A stretch of DNA of 64,000 nucleotides from the NCBI GenBank assembly GCA_022457155.1, contig JAJGOT010000003.1, positions 984,501 through 1,048,500 on the forward strand. Reading direction: 5' to 3'. The notes beneath the pieces were generated by a model. That model was not told the DNA's origin. It searched no databases and saw only the letters and a program-made list of their open reading frames with translations. The stretch is from Cladopsammia gracilis (lineage: Eukaryota > Cnidaria > Anthozoa > Scleractinia > Dendrophylliidae). The position numbers and the translations under genes are program-made. Positions 1 to 12,400 of the stretch are shown piece by piece (positions within the stretch are counted from its first letter, which is position 1; the number at the start of each line of letters is the position of its first letter).

Positions 1-289
1 TTTTTGGTGATAATTCCTTCTTGGAACATTTCCTGCAGTCACTGCAACAGTAATTAACACAATTGCGGCGAAAACCTGCTGAGACCAATTGGTTTTTCTT
101 CACACTTTTCACTCATTTTAAGACGTGTAACTTACCCGCTTGAAAATCATGCACTACCCCACTCCCCACCAATTAGCTTGTGATATACGATAACCCTTTG
201 TTTTAGGGGATGTAATGATGAATAGATCGAGAAGCCGAAAAAGAAAAGTATCTTTTTTATCTGCTAAACATTTAAGTTGTTATACACAC
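1..289. other. PITPNM intron, left edge
   Basis: It lies downstream of the exon 14 donor. I see no exon with the expected GDHT or LNS2 residues on the minus strand and no recognisable repeat. Confidence 0.6.
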
Positions 290-438
290 CTGACAACCAG
301 CTTTAGCGGGTAGATTCCCACAGGAAGTTTGTTGTCTTCAGGAATGGTGCACGATAATTTCCCTCCACTTCCGGTCACCACGGTGTCGAATAAGACGTAT
401 TCTCCCGAGGGGGGTTGGGTCATGACGTAAATATCCAC
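290..438 (-). CDS. PITPNM: PITPNM exon 14 (last exon inside window)
   Basis: It encodes [18 protein letters not shown] to [11 protein letters not shown]. The donor GTGTGTATAAC is at 289. It ends in phase 2; the next exon (GDHT block and LNS2) is not in bases 1-289. Confidence 0.91.
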
Positions 439-3400
439 CTGAAAACAGCAACGCTGACTCAACAAAACTGATGCAGAATTACCCTCCCCACCCTGGAGCC
501 AAACGTTGACTCATGCAATGTGATCCTAACTTTTGAGTCCGTGGATGAGTCCTTAAGTGTGACATATAAATCAGTGCTATAGAGCAGCGCTTACTTGTGG
601 TGCCGTTTGTTAAGCTGTCTAAGGTGGTTCTAACTTTCGAATCTGTTGATGAAATCGTGAAGTCTGACCATTCAAGTGAAAGCTACCTAGCAGTACTTTC
701 GTGTAGTACTGTTTATTATGTTGTACAAGGTGATTCTAACTTTTGAGTCTGTGAATGCAATCTTTAATTGTCACCAATCAAATGAAAGCTACTGAGAAGT
801 ACTTTCCTGTGGTACTGTTTATTATGCTGTACAAGTCGGGTATAACTTTTGAGTCTGTGGATGAAATCCTCAAGTGTGAACTTTCATACGCAAACTAATG
901 AGCAGTATTCTCCTGTGGTACTGTTTATTACGCTGTACAAGGTGCGGTTCTAACTTTTGAGCGTGTGGATGAAATCCAAAAGTGTGACCATTCAAATAAA
1001 GGCTACTGAGCAACACTTTCCTGTTGTATTGTTGATTGTGCTGTACCGGGTGGTTCTAACTTCTGAGTCTGTGGATGAAATCCTCAAGTGTGGTCATTCA
1101 TATGCGTGCTACTGAGCAGTGCTTTCCTGTAGTATTGTTTATTGTGCTGTACCGGGTGGTTCTAACTTCTGAGTCTGCGGATGAAATCCTCAAGTGTGGT
1201 CATTCATATGCGTGCCACTGAGCAGTGCTTTCCTATGGTCTTACTCGTACCTTCTCTCCACTAAGCGACACCATATCAAGAGGACCATACATGAACCTGG
1301 CCGAAAGGGTTTGGTCATGACCTTCTAGAGCCACGCGATCGTTGGCTCGATGATTGGCGTTTAGGTTCTGTCGGGTAAATGAAAATCAAAATAAAGTTAA
1401 AAATTCCGGCAAAGTTTAGAGCCAGATACTAAATAGATATTTACCCTATCCTTCCAAGCATCTACCAGCAAGTCATGCAACGCGATTGTAATGCTTGGGT
1501 TTGCTTGGCTGTTTTCAGAATTAACGCAAGACGGTATACAACAGGGTGACCTTGCGATGGTAGGAGATTAACTCTCCTAGTCACTTCCCCCCGCGGAAAC
1601 CAAAAATATGAGGCACCTGCCTAATGAGCACTCTGGCTCATTCATTGGATTGAACACAAACACAGCTTCCAAAATATAGTGAAAACACAGCAGGGGAAGA
1701 TTGAAAGCTACCTTAATTTTTATAGCAGTTCTTCGTTTCAGCCACTTCTCTCTGGGTTCAGTTGGACAAAACGTCTGACATCTTTTGCTAGGAGACGACA
1801 CACTTGCAATGTCCCATTCACCATGAAGAATCTGCGCGATAAAACATGCCCAGCATCAGCAAACAGTTATTAACGAAAACAAAGAGCCAATCAGAACTCG
1901 AGCACAAGAGCCAAAACCAGTTTAATACCTGTCTGACGACAAACGCTGCTACGTCACTTGACTCCCAGTAGCTGACATGGAAGAGAGGAGAAAGGACAGC
2001 TGTCGGAAACTGTTGAAGGCCCTCGGGACAGTACAGGGCAAAGTCCACGCGTTTGGTGCCCCACCAGTTAGCGGCCGCTGATGAGAAATAAAGAAAAGCG
2101 AATCGACGATGAAGTCTTGCAACTAATCGATTAAGAGAATTTAGAACGGAAGCGAAAATAACCCATACACACCTGCATCGAAATCCGTGCCTCCTCGCGG
2201 GCTATCTGAGCTGTCACTAGATACCAGGCTTATTGTGCTCAGATTACTGTCTTTTTTAATTAAGCCCGGGCGAGACTGGGACCGAGAATAACTTGGCTGG
2301 GCAACAAACAGCTCGGGGTATGCGCCGATGACATTGTGAAGCAGATGTGATTGGCCATCTCCGAGCGGGAACCGGTGGTAACGTGGCACGCTTACGGCTG
2401 GGATCTGTCCAAACTGGTGCATGATCAAAGGTTCGATTCGACATGCAGACGGGTCAAACGGGTGGAACAGGTTGTAGACTTGGTTGCAAGCTGGTTTTGG
2501 TGGCACTGCTGTGGAGCAAGGAATAAATGAGGTAAGGAAAGGGACTGTGTCGCAATAAAAGGTGTAAACCAAAGGTGTGTCAGTTGTCTGTCTGGCCCGG
2601 GTTGTTCAAAGCACAATTAAGCTAACCCATGGTTGAAGTTAAATTTGAATTCAGTTAAATAATAAATTAATAGATATTTTTCCAAAGTATTTCTGTGCTT
2701 TAGTTTTGAAGCTACTGATCAGCAATTTTCTGTTGTATTGTTTAATATGCTGTATATGGTTGTTCTAACTTTTGAATCTGCGGATAAAGTCGTAAAGTGT
2801 GACCAGTTCAAATAAAAGATACTGTGCAATACTTTCCTGTTGTACTTTTTATTAAGCTATACAACAATAATATAACAATCTGAAAGCGTTTCTTAGAACT
2901 CATTTGAGTCTCTTAGTCCCCTTACATACAATTGTAACGATTTATGTTATGTCTACCTCCTCTGTCCTCTCCATTCTTGAACCTGCGATAAGCTAGCACA
3001 AGTCCTATCGGCGAACCAAACGCGAAAAACTTGGACACTTCAAAATCAAACATGACCTGATCAACAGAATCCACCGACAGGGACATGGTGTCGAAACTAA
3101 ACTTCTGCATTTTGGCAGCCCTGCTTAGCTGATGCGGTGATACCAAAACGTTATCTTCCATCTCTTCGACTGGCGGCGCGCGCATAATTTCGTCCGATTC
3201 CGGATCGACATTTTCTCGAATATTTCCGCTGCTTAAACTGAGTCTCAGATTTTGTGAGTTCTCCAAGCTTCTACTCGGTGGAGTATGGCTGCTGATTCTA
3301 CGCGGTTTTTTCGGCATCACCCTGTCATTTGTCTCTGTGCTGTTCACTGCAGTTGTTGCAACGTTCGGTGAGAGCATTGCTGTGTTTGAGATGAAGCTCT

Positions 3401-6400
3401 GCGTTCGTTTGAACAAGGTGTTCTCGTTACTGGTTAGCGCGTCATACGCGAGCAGTGCGCCCATGCAGTCACCGAGAAGGCAAACCTACAAGATCAATAA
3501 AAAACATAATGTAAACATAAACGAAAAAGCAATCAATCAATCAATCATCTTTATTTATTCACGGAATCTCATTCATAAAAATGCTCTTCCAGAGAGCCGT
3601 GCAAAAATCATGCAATAAAAAATAAAAATGGTCATTAAAACTATACTAAATTACAAATATGATAACAACGATTTCAGGCTTGTCTGCCCTTTAATAGTAT
3701 TTGATAGACTATTCCAGAGAACTGCCCCTCTATAGTGGAAGCTATTTTTTCCAGCCTCAGTATACGGTCTTGGTACAAATAAATTATATGTTGAGTTTCT
3801 TAGATTGTAAGAATACATAGAGTTTGTACTATTAAAAATTTGAGCCAAATGATCAGGTACATTTCGATTTTTCAATTTATACATTATTATGGCTAGTTGT
3901 CTTGTCCTTCGTGTTTCAAGATTATCCCACCCAAGTTCATCCAGTATCTCAACTGATCGTCTATCGTAGTTAGAGGAGGTTATCACCCTGGCAGCTCTGT
4001 TTTGGAGGGTCTGGAGTGTGTTACACATCCCTTTCCCACAACTCCCCCACACTATACTACAATAATCGAAATATCGGGTAGAACAAGGGAGTAGTACATC
4101 ATAATTAATGTATGATAAGGTAAGAGATGCCTTACACGTCTCAGAACGCCAATCCCTCCAGAGGTTTTCTTAGCAATTTTGTCTACATGATCTCTCCAAG
4201 TTAATGGTTGATCTATTTCAACACCAAGATATTTATACGTCTTATCCCTTACAAGGGGTTTGTGATCGACATGAATATTAAACTGGTGCTGAAGGTGTTT
4301 TATCCTATATTGACTCGCTACAATCATATATTTTGTCTTTACCACATTTAGGCTAAGTTTATTCGCTATTAGACATGTATGTATTCCATGTAGATCATGA
4401 TTCATTTGTTGCTCCAGAATGTACTCATCACCATGTGCAACAGTTAAACTAGTATCATCTGCATACATCCGCACTTTAGAGAAGAGGTTACAAGATGGAA
4501 GATCATTTATGTAACAATAAATAGTAGTGGCCCAAGAATAGAACCCTGTGGTATTCCGCATTTAATTGTGCAGCTATCGGACAGCACACCATCGACAAAT
4601 GTTTTTTGTGTTCTATCTGTAAGGTATGAAGTAAACCAATTTAGGCTTACTTGGCATACACCATATTGTTTCAGTTTGTCCAACAAAATTTCGTGATCCA
4701 TGGTGTCGAAAGCCTTTTTTAAGGTCTAAGAATATGACACCATTTAATAGGCCTTTATCCATATCTAGAAACCAATCATTAGTGACATCTAATAAAGCGG
4801 TCAAAGTGGAATGTAGGGGTCTGAAACCCGATTGAGAGTCAGAAAGTGAACCATGTTCTGTCAGATAACTGTAAAGTTGGTTAAAATTAATTTCTTCTAT
4901 CAGCTTAGTGACAGCTGGCAAAACAGAAATTGGTCTGTAGTTATCAGGAATGCATTTCTTGTCATCTTTGTATATCGGTGTCACTTTTGCTAATTTCCAA
5001 TCCCTTGGGAAAATTCCAGTTCTTATAGAAAGGTTGAATAGATTGGTAAGGGATGAAGCTATTATTGTATCGGCCTCCTTTAACAGCCTTGCAGGAACGC
5101 CATCTAGACCACAAGTTTTATTTTTAGGCAGAGCTCTTAACAAGTTAAGAACCTCACTAAAGGACGTTTCCTCAATACTGAAGGAGTGCTGAATAGGGGA
5201 GATATAATCTGATGGCTGCCTTGAGGAGGATGGCAGCTGAGAAGATAGTTTCGGTCCAATTTCAGTAAAATGGGAATTTAAAGCATTCCCAATTTCGTCT
5301 GGGGTAGTTTAATTTGTGTTGTTATATGTTATGCACAATGAAATTTATTTGCAGTAATTAAGTCAACCAACGTTACGAGCACAAAAACAAGAGCACCGCT
5401 TTTAAAAGTACGTGGCACTGTAACAGCGAAAAGATTTTATTCACAACGTAAAATTTAGGCAATTTGTTCATATACTGCGGCCTTTTATTGACTTTAGTGG
5501 AACCAGAACTATTACCTTTATATCTGAGCAATCAAAACAAAGAAGCTAAAGCAAGCAACCAATCTTAACTCGAAGCAAAAGCATGCAATTGGTGCCAAGC
5601 TCGGGAAAACATGAGTTGTAAAACAGAATGGTGTCAAGCGCGGGAAAACATCGACTGCATGTTGCCAAGCGCGTGAAAACATCAACTGTAAAACAGTATA
5701 CATGTAGTGCCGAGCGCGCGAAAACATCAACTACATGGTGTCAAGCGCGGGAAAACATGCAACCGGTACCAGGTGCGGAACAATACGCACGAGGCAAGTC
5801 ACGCTTGGTTTCGGATTGCTCCTTATTGGTTAAAAAAAACGCGTTCATGCTTTGGATTGGCGCGTTGAAAATCTTGCAGAGCTCAGCAAATACGACGCAG
5901 GATCAAAGAAAGCTGATACATTTATCTATCAATCGAAAAACACCACAGGCGCAAAATAACTTCCACGCTCACCTCTCCCCGAAAGCCTTGACCTTCATCA
6001 GACTTGAGAAACTCACGATAAACCATGTTAGTGGCGACTACCATAGAATTAACGGCTTCGTAATAAAATGGCGAAGAAGAGACCATGAGCGAGATGGCGC
6101 TCAAAGGGAAACTGCTTGACACTGGAGTGAAACCACTGTTGACGCTTGCTGCATCTGCAAACAAGATAATAAAATGATGAAGATTTGAAGATTGAAATGA
6201 GATGAGGGGTAAGAGAAAGCCTTTAACATTGTTAATAGAGTTGCGAAGCGACAAGGGAAACTGTTTTCGCTGACTCAAGAATGAGAGTTTGCTTGGAAGA
6301 GTGCAAGTGGCGCCGGTTTTAAACATTTTCATTCATTCGTTTGTAAAACTCTCAGTGTCGGCTGGTAATTCTACAAACAAATGTATGATTACGTCTGCAA

Positions 6401-9400
6401 AAGCTGTTTGTGTGATACATAAGGCCTGGACACACGGTGAAGCTTTTCTTGAAACTTTGCGCGCAACAAGATTTTTTGGGGGTGTCACACGATGCAATTT
6501 GTTGCGCGCAAAGTCACAAAAGTAGAACTCGATTTGACTTTTGCAACTGTTGCGCGCAACATGCAAGAAAAGTATCACCGTGTGTTCGGGCCTTTAGCAT
6601 CTCTAGAGTCCACAAATTTAAATCGAAACAGGAGAATTTTTTTCCACATATCTTGTGTTTGAATGGTATCCAGTCACCTCGCCACCAGGGAGTTTCGCCA
6701 CCAACGAACTCGCCACCAAGAGAAAAGTCACCTCGCCACCATGCTTTAACACTGAACAACAAACAGAAGAATCCAAAACTTATTAAACTATCTTGCATAC
6801 TATCGGACCGTGCTGTATCTCAAGAAACATACTTTAAAGGTTGAAACGTTCGCATGACGGCGGGTGAAACGAGAAGAAACAAACACTCGCGCACGTTGAT
6901 TACCAGCCCCAATAAACACAATCACGCGCGTCGGGAAAAAAAAATCACACTAGTAGAAGTAGCATTTATTTATACATATAATTTGCAACATAATAGATGA
7001 GTTTTCACAACTTGCACAGCCATCTATGTCAAAGACAAACAAAGAATCAAACAAAGAAGTTCTTACCGCTCGCGAAACAAGCGCGAAGAAAAATAAACAG
7101 TCTACGCGTGTATCCACGGCTCCACGATCGTGACGTGAAGGCACAACAATTCAGCCACAAAATATTAAATAAAGGCACTCTTCATATTCTAATCAAACAG
7201 CTACTTCTTGGTGACAAATTGGCAGCAAGGCGGCGACTACCTTGGTGGCGAGGTGACTTTTCTCTTGGTGGCGACTTCGTTGGTGGCAAAACTCCCTGGT
7301 GGCGAGGTGACCGTAAACCGTTTGAATATTTCAAACACCATCTTTTTGTGGCAGTTAGTGGCCGTCGGACTCTCATATGAAAACACTACAGTCGAACCTC
7401 CCGCGTAATACGGACACCAAAGGGACAGACCCAAGTGTCCGCATTATAGAGGTAGGGATTGTATGAATTTTTGTATCTTCGGACCGAGAGAACTGTCCGT
7501 AATAGAGAGGTGTCCGTATCATGAAGGTGTCCGTATTATAGGTGTCCGTATTTTTGAGGTGTCCGTATTATCGAGGTGTTCGCATTATAGAAGTGTCCGT
7601 ATCATGAAGGTGTCCGTATTATAGGTGCCCATATTATAGCGGTGTCCCTATTATAAGAGGTGTCCGTATTATGGAGGTGTCCGTATTATAGGTGTCCATA
7701 TTATGGAGGTGTCTGTAATAGAGGTGTCCGTATTATGGAGGTGTCTGTATTATAGAGGTATCCATATTATTGAGGTGTCCGTGATAGAGAGGTGTCTGTA
7801 TTATGGAGGTATCCGTATTATTGAGGTGTCCATATTATGGAGGTGTCCGTGTTATGGAGGTGTCTGTATTATAGAGGTATCCATATTATTGAGGTGTCCG
7901 TATTATGGAGGTGTTTGTATTATGGAGGTGTTTGTATTATAGAGGTATCCATATTATGGAGGTGTCCGTATTATAGAGGTATCCATATTATTGAGGTGTC
8001 CGTGTTATGGAGGTGTTTGTATTATGGAGGTGTTTGTATTATAGAGGTATCCGTATTATGGAGGTGTCCGTATTATAGAGGTATCCATATTATTGAGGTG
8101 TCCGTATTATGGAGGTGTTTGTATTGTGGAGGTGTTTGTATTATGGAGGTGTCCGTATTATAGAGGTGTCCGTATTATGGAGGTGTTTGTATTATGGAGG
8201 TGTTTGTATTATGGAGGTGTCCGTATTATAGAGGTGTCCGTATTATGGAGGTGTTTGTATTATAGAGGTATCCGTATTATGGAGGTGTCTGTATTATAGA
8301 GGTGTCTGTATTATAGAGGTGTCTGTATTATAGAGGTGTCCGTATTATGGAGGTGTTTGTATTATAGAGGTGTCCGTATTATGGAGGTATCCGTATTATG
8401 GAGGTGTTTGTATTATAGAGGTATCCGTATTATGGAGGTGTCTGTATTATAGAGGTATCCGTATTATGGAGGTGTTTGTATTATAGAGGTATCCGTATTA
8501 TGGAGGTGTCTGTATTATAGAGGTATCCGTATTATGGAGGTGTTTGTATTATAGAGGTATCCGTATTATGGAGGTGTCTGTATTATAGAGGTATCCGTAT
8601 TATGGAGGTGTCTGTATTATAGAGGTATCCGTATTATGGAGGTGTCTGTATTATAGAGGTATCCGTATTATGGAGGTGTCTGTATTATGGAGGTATCCGT
8701 ATTATGGAGGTGTCTGTATTATAGAGGTATCCGTATTATGGAGGTGTCTGTATTATAGAGGTGTCCGTATTATGGAGGTGTTTGTATTATAGAGGTATCC
8801 GTATTATGGAGGTGTCTGTATTATAGAGGTATCCGTATTATGGAGGTGTCTGTATTATAGAGGTGTCCGTATTATGGAGGTGTTTGTATTATAGAGGTAT
8901 CCGTATTATGGAGGTGTCTGTATTATAGAGGTATCCGTATTATGGAGGTGTTTGTATTATGGAGGTGTTTGTATTATGGAGGTGTCCGTATTATGGAGGT
9001 GTTTGTATTATAGAGGTATCCGTATTATGGAGGTGTTTGTATTATGGAGGTGTTTGTATTATGAATGTGTTTGTATTATAGAGGTATCCGTATTATGGAG
9101 GTGTCTGTATTATAGAGGTGTCTGTATTATGGAGGTGTCTGTATTATGGAGGTATCCGTATTATGGAGGTGTCTGTATTATAGAGGTATCCGTATTATAG
9201 AGGTGTCCGTATTATGGAGGTGTTTGTATTATGGAGGTGTTTGTATTATGGAGGTGTTTGTATTATAGAGGTGTCCGTATTATGGAGGTGTTTGTATTAT
9301 GGAGGTGTTTGTATTATGGAGGTGTCTGTATTATGGAGGTGTTTGTATTATGGAGGTGTCCGTATTATGGAGGTGTTTGTATTATGGAGGTGTCCGTATT

Positions 9401-12400
9401 ATGGAGGTGTTTGTATTATGGAGGTGTCCGTATTATGGAGGTGTTTGTGTTATGGAGGTGTCCGTATTATGGAGGTGTTTGTATTATGGAGGTGTCCGTA
9501 TTATGGAGGTGTTTGTATTATGGAGGTGTTTGTATTATAGAGGTGTCCGTATTATGGAGGTGTCCGTATTATAGAGGTGTCCGTATTATGGAGGTGTCCG
9601 TATTATGGAGGTGTTTGTATTATGGAGGTGTCCGTATTATGAAGGTGTTTGTATTATGGAGGTGTTTGTATTATAGAGGTATCCGTATTATGGAGGTGTC
9701 TGTATTATAGAGGTGTCTGTATTATGGAGGTATCCGTATTATGGAGGTGTCCGTAATAGAGGTGTCTGTAATAGAGAGGTGTCCATATTATGGAGGTGTC
9801 CATATTATGGAGGTATCCATATTATGGAGGTGTCCGTAATAGAGAGGTGTCTGTAATAGAGAGGTGTCTATATTATGGAGGTGTCCATATCATGGAGGTA
9901 TCCGTATTATGGAGGTGTCCATAATAGAGAGGTGTCTGTAATAGAGAGGTGTCCATATTACGGAGGTATCCGTATTATGGAGGTGGCCGTATTATAGATG
10001 TGTCGGTATTATGGAGGTGTCCGTATTATAGAGGTGTCCATATTATGGAGGTGTCCATATTATGGAGGTGTCCGTATTATAGGTGTCCATATTATGGAGG
10101 TGTCTGTATTATGGAGGTGTCCGTATTATGGAGGTGTCCATATTATGGAGGTGTCCGTATTATAGGTGTCCATATTATGGAGGTGTCTGTATTATGGAGG
10201 TGTCCGTATTATGGAGGTATCCGTATTATGGAGGTGTCCGTATTATAGAGGTGTCCGTATTATGGAGGTGTCCGTATTATGGAGGTATCCGTATTATGGA
10301 GGTGTCCGTATTATAGAGGTGTCCGTATTATGGAGGTGTCCGTATTATAGAGGTGTCCATAAGGAGATGTTCGACTGTATTTCGAGCCACGTTTCAGTTT
10401 GACCCATTTCAAAATGGCAGCCAATCCCGTGAAAAGTTTGTTCACTCTCCACCAAGTAGACCTCTTCCTCGACCTGATCCTCGTACATCAAACTCTCAAT
10501 AGTCCATTTTACAGTTGTGTGCTTGGTGACCTTGCCTTTGAGTGGAAGTGAGGCTGGAGGTGACCTTGCTTTGATACAAACCTTTCTGCCTTTCATATGT
10601 TAATAATGCTGTTCTCATGCTTACTAAGTAAATTTACATCTGAAAAGCTCCAAGGTCCAGGGTTTTCGTTTTCGTTTGAGGCCGGACGTTTCGTCCGGTC
10701 GTTTTCCATTCCACGTCCGGTACTTTGATACCAATATTTGGGAGTTTTTTTGTTTCATTTATTATTCACCTCCGGTGCTTTCAGAAATGTCCGCTACTTT
10801 ACAAAACTGTTGAAAACCCAGAAGGTCTGTATCATAACAAGGTCAACTTCAACCTCACTTCCACTCAAAGGCCAGGACACTAAGAAGACAACTGTAAAAT
10901 GGTCTATTCTTACCCGAGTCACTCTCCCAATAAGGACACAGTTGAGACAACAGATTCAGTGCCTTGGAACAAATAGCAGGGCACTCAACGAGCCTTAGAG
11001 CGATCCTCCCCACGGCCCCCTTATAGTGCGAATTCACTACCGCTTCGAATGCATCCTGGAGCAGTTTAAAGTCAATGTCACGTGACGTGGGGTCCAGGCC
11101 CGTGTCTATTTGGGTGCCGCCGTGGATGACGAGAATGAGACTGGTGATGCGGGAGGTTGGTAACGAGCACGTTGATGTATCGCTGACTTTTTTGCACAGC
11201 TTTTCCTTCCTGAGGAGGCGAGGAGACTGGAAACAACAAACACGATTTAGTGAATAAACAAGCCGATGTCATGACAAGAGAGAGCATTAGTTACAATTCG
11301 CGGGCAGAGACCCACCTTTTAAGTCCAAACTTTAGCGCGATTACAAAGCAGAATAATTTGAAAACAATGATTTATTCGGATTCTACATTTAACATTTTTC
11401 TGAACAGCACCCACTGAGGGTAAAAGAAACCTTAAGTATCTTGACTTTGAAGAAACCTGCTGATGCTTTCCTTTCAACTTTCCTTTCCCATTTGGGAAAA
11501 CTAATAAAGGATATTGCATTGCATTGCATTGCATTTACACGTTAAACAATTTTCGCGTTTATGAAATTGAAAACATTAATTCATGCTGCGAAATGTTCCA
11601 TTACAAGGCAGTCAACGTTGACAACAACTACAAGGCTGAAAATAAAGGCCCGGAATTCTACTTCTGCAACTGTTGCGCGCATCGTTAAAAGAAAAGTTAC
11701 ATCGTGTGTCCGGGCCTTAAGTCATGTCAACTTCTCCCTCCCCACCTTTACATTATACGGCTACAATCAATGATTGAATGTTACCCTGTCTAAGCTCTGA
11801 TCATCAGCGATTGAAGAAGCCAACGAATCCAAGGACTCTCTACTACCCCGTGAGGAATCTGTGTCCAGCTCAAGGCTTTTGAAGCTGTTACCGAGTTCCA
11901 CGTGACGTATGGACAGCAGATTCGAATTGTAGTTTTCTTCCAACTCCTCTGTAATGAGCAACATATAAAAAAGAGCCTTCAATTTTAAAGAGAAAAAGTG
12001 GGCGGATTTTCAGTTGAGAGTGTTGTAAAACCAAAACTAAAATAATCACTCTGGCTAATCACGACAGACGCAGAGACATTCCAATGAACCAATCAGAACT
12101 GAAAACAAATACAGTACATGTAGTCGGCACCAAATGCGGGAAAACGCGTGTGAGTAAGTAACGATTGATTTTGAATTTTCTTCTGATTGGTTAATAAGAA
12201 AACCTGAATAAAATACTGAAGGAAAAGGGTGGGTGGGGAACGCAAGCAACATGCAACACCTAACTTGCACAACACCGCGCTCGAAGGAAAGTGACAGTAA
12301 GCCCAGAAACTATCAATCGCGAAGTGGACTCTGACGGCAAATCAAATGCGATCACGCTAAGTGCAAACCACCACTGAATGCCACGCTAACTGGTCTTCCA

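Noticed and set aside
2256..2616. Alternative minus-strand frames over PITPNM exon 10
   Set aside because: Shadows of the correct frame, which carries the conserved DDHD blocks.
3534..5310. Reverse transcriptase as an active gene
   Set aside because: Three frame changes and a missing 5' half; a dead LINE.
7700..10400. Many plus-strand reading frames of up to 159 codons with WRCLYYGGV repeats
   Set aside because: They come from the 17-bp minisatellite, which stays open in several frames; no start context, splice sites or codon bias.
10345..10596. 83-codon minus-strand frame ([16 protein letters not shown] start)
   Set aside because: It is one arm of an inverted repeat plus the end of the TIR element; no family match and no splice partners in phase with PITPNM.
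11050..11287. Second minus-strand frame over PITPNM exon 7 ([14 protein letters not shown])
   Set aside because: It would follow from the nearer CCTCAG acceptor but breaks the conserved VIHGG and [11 protein letters not shown] blocks.
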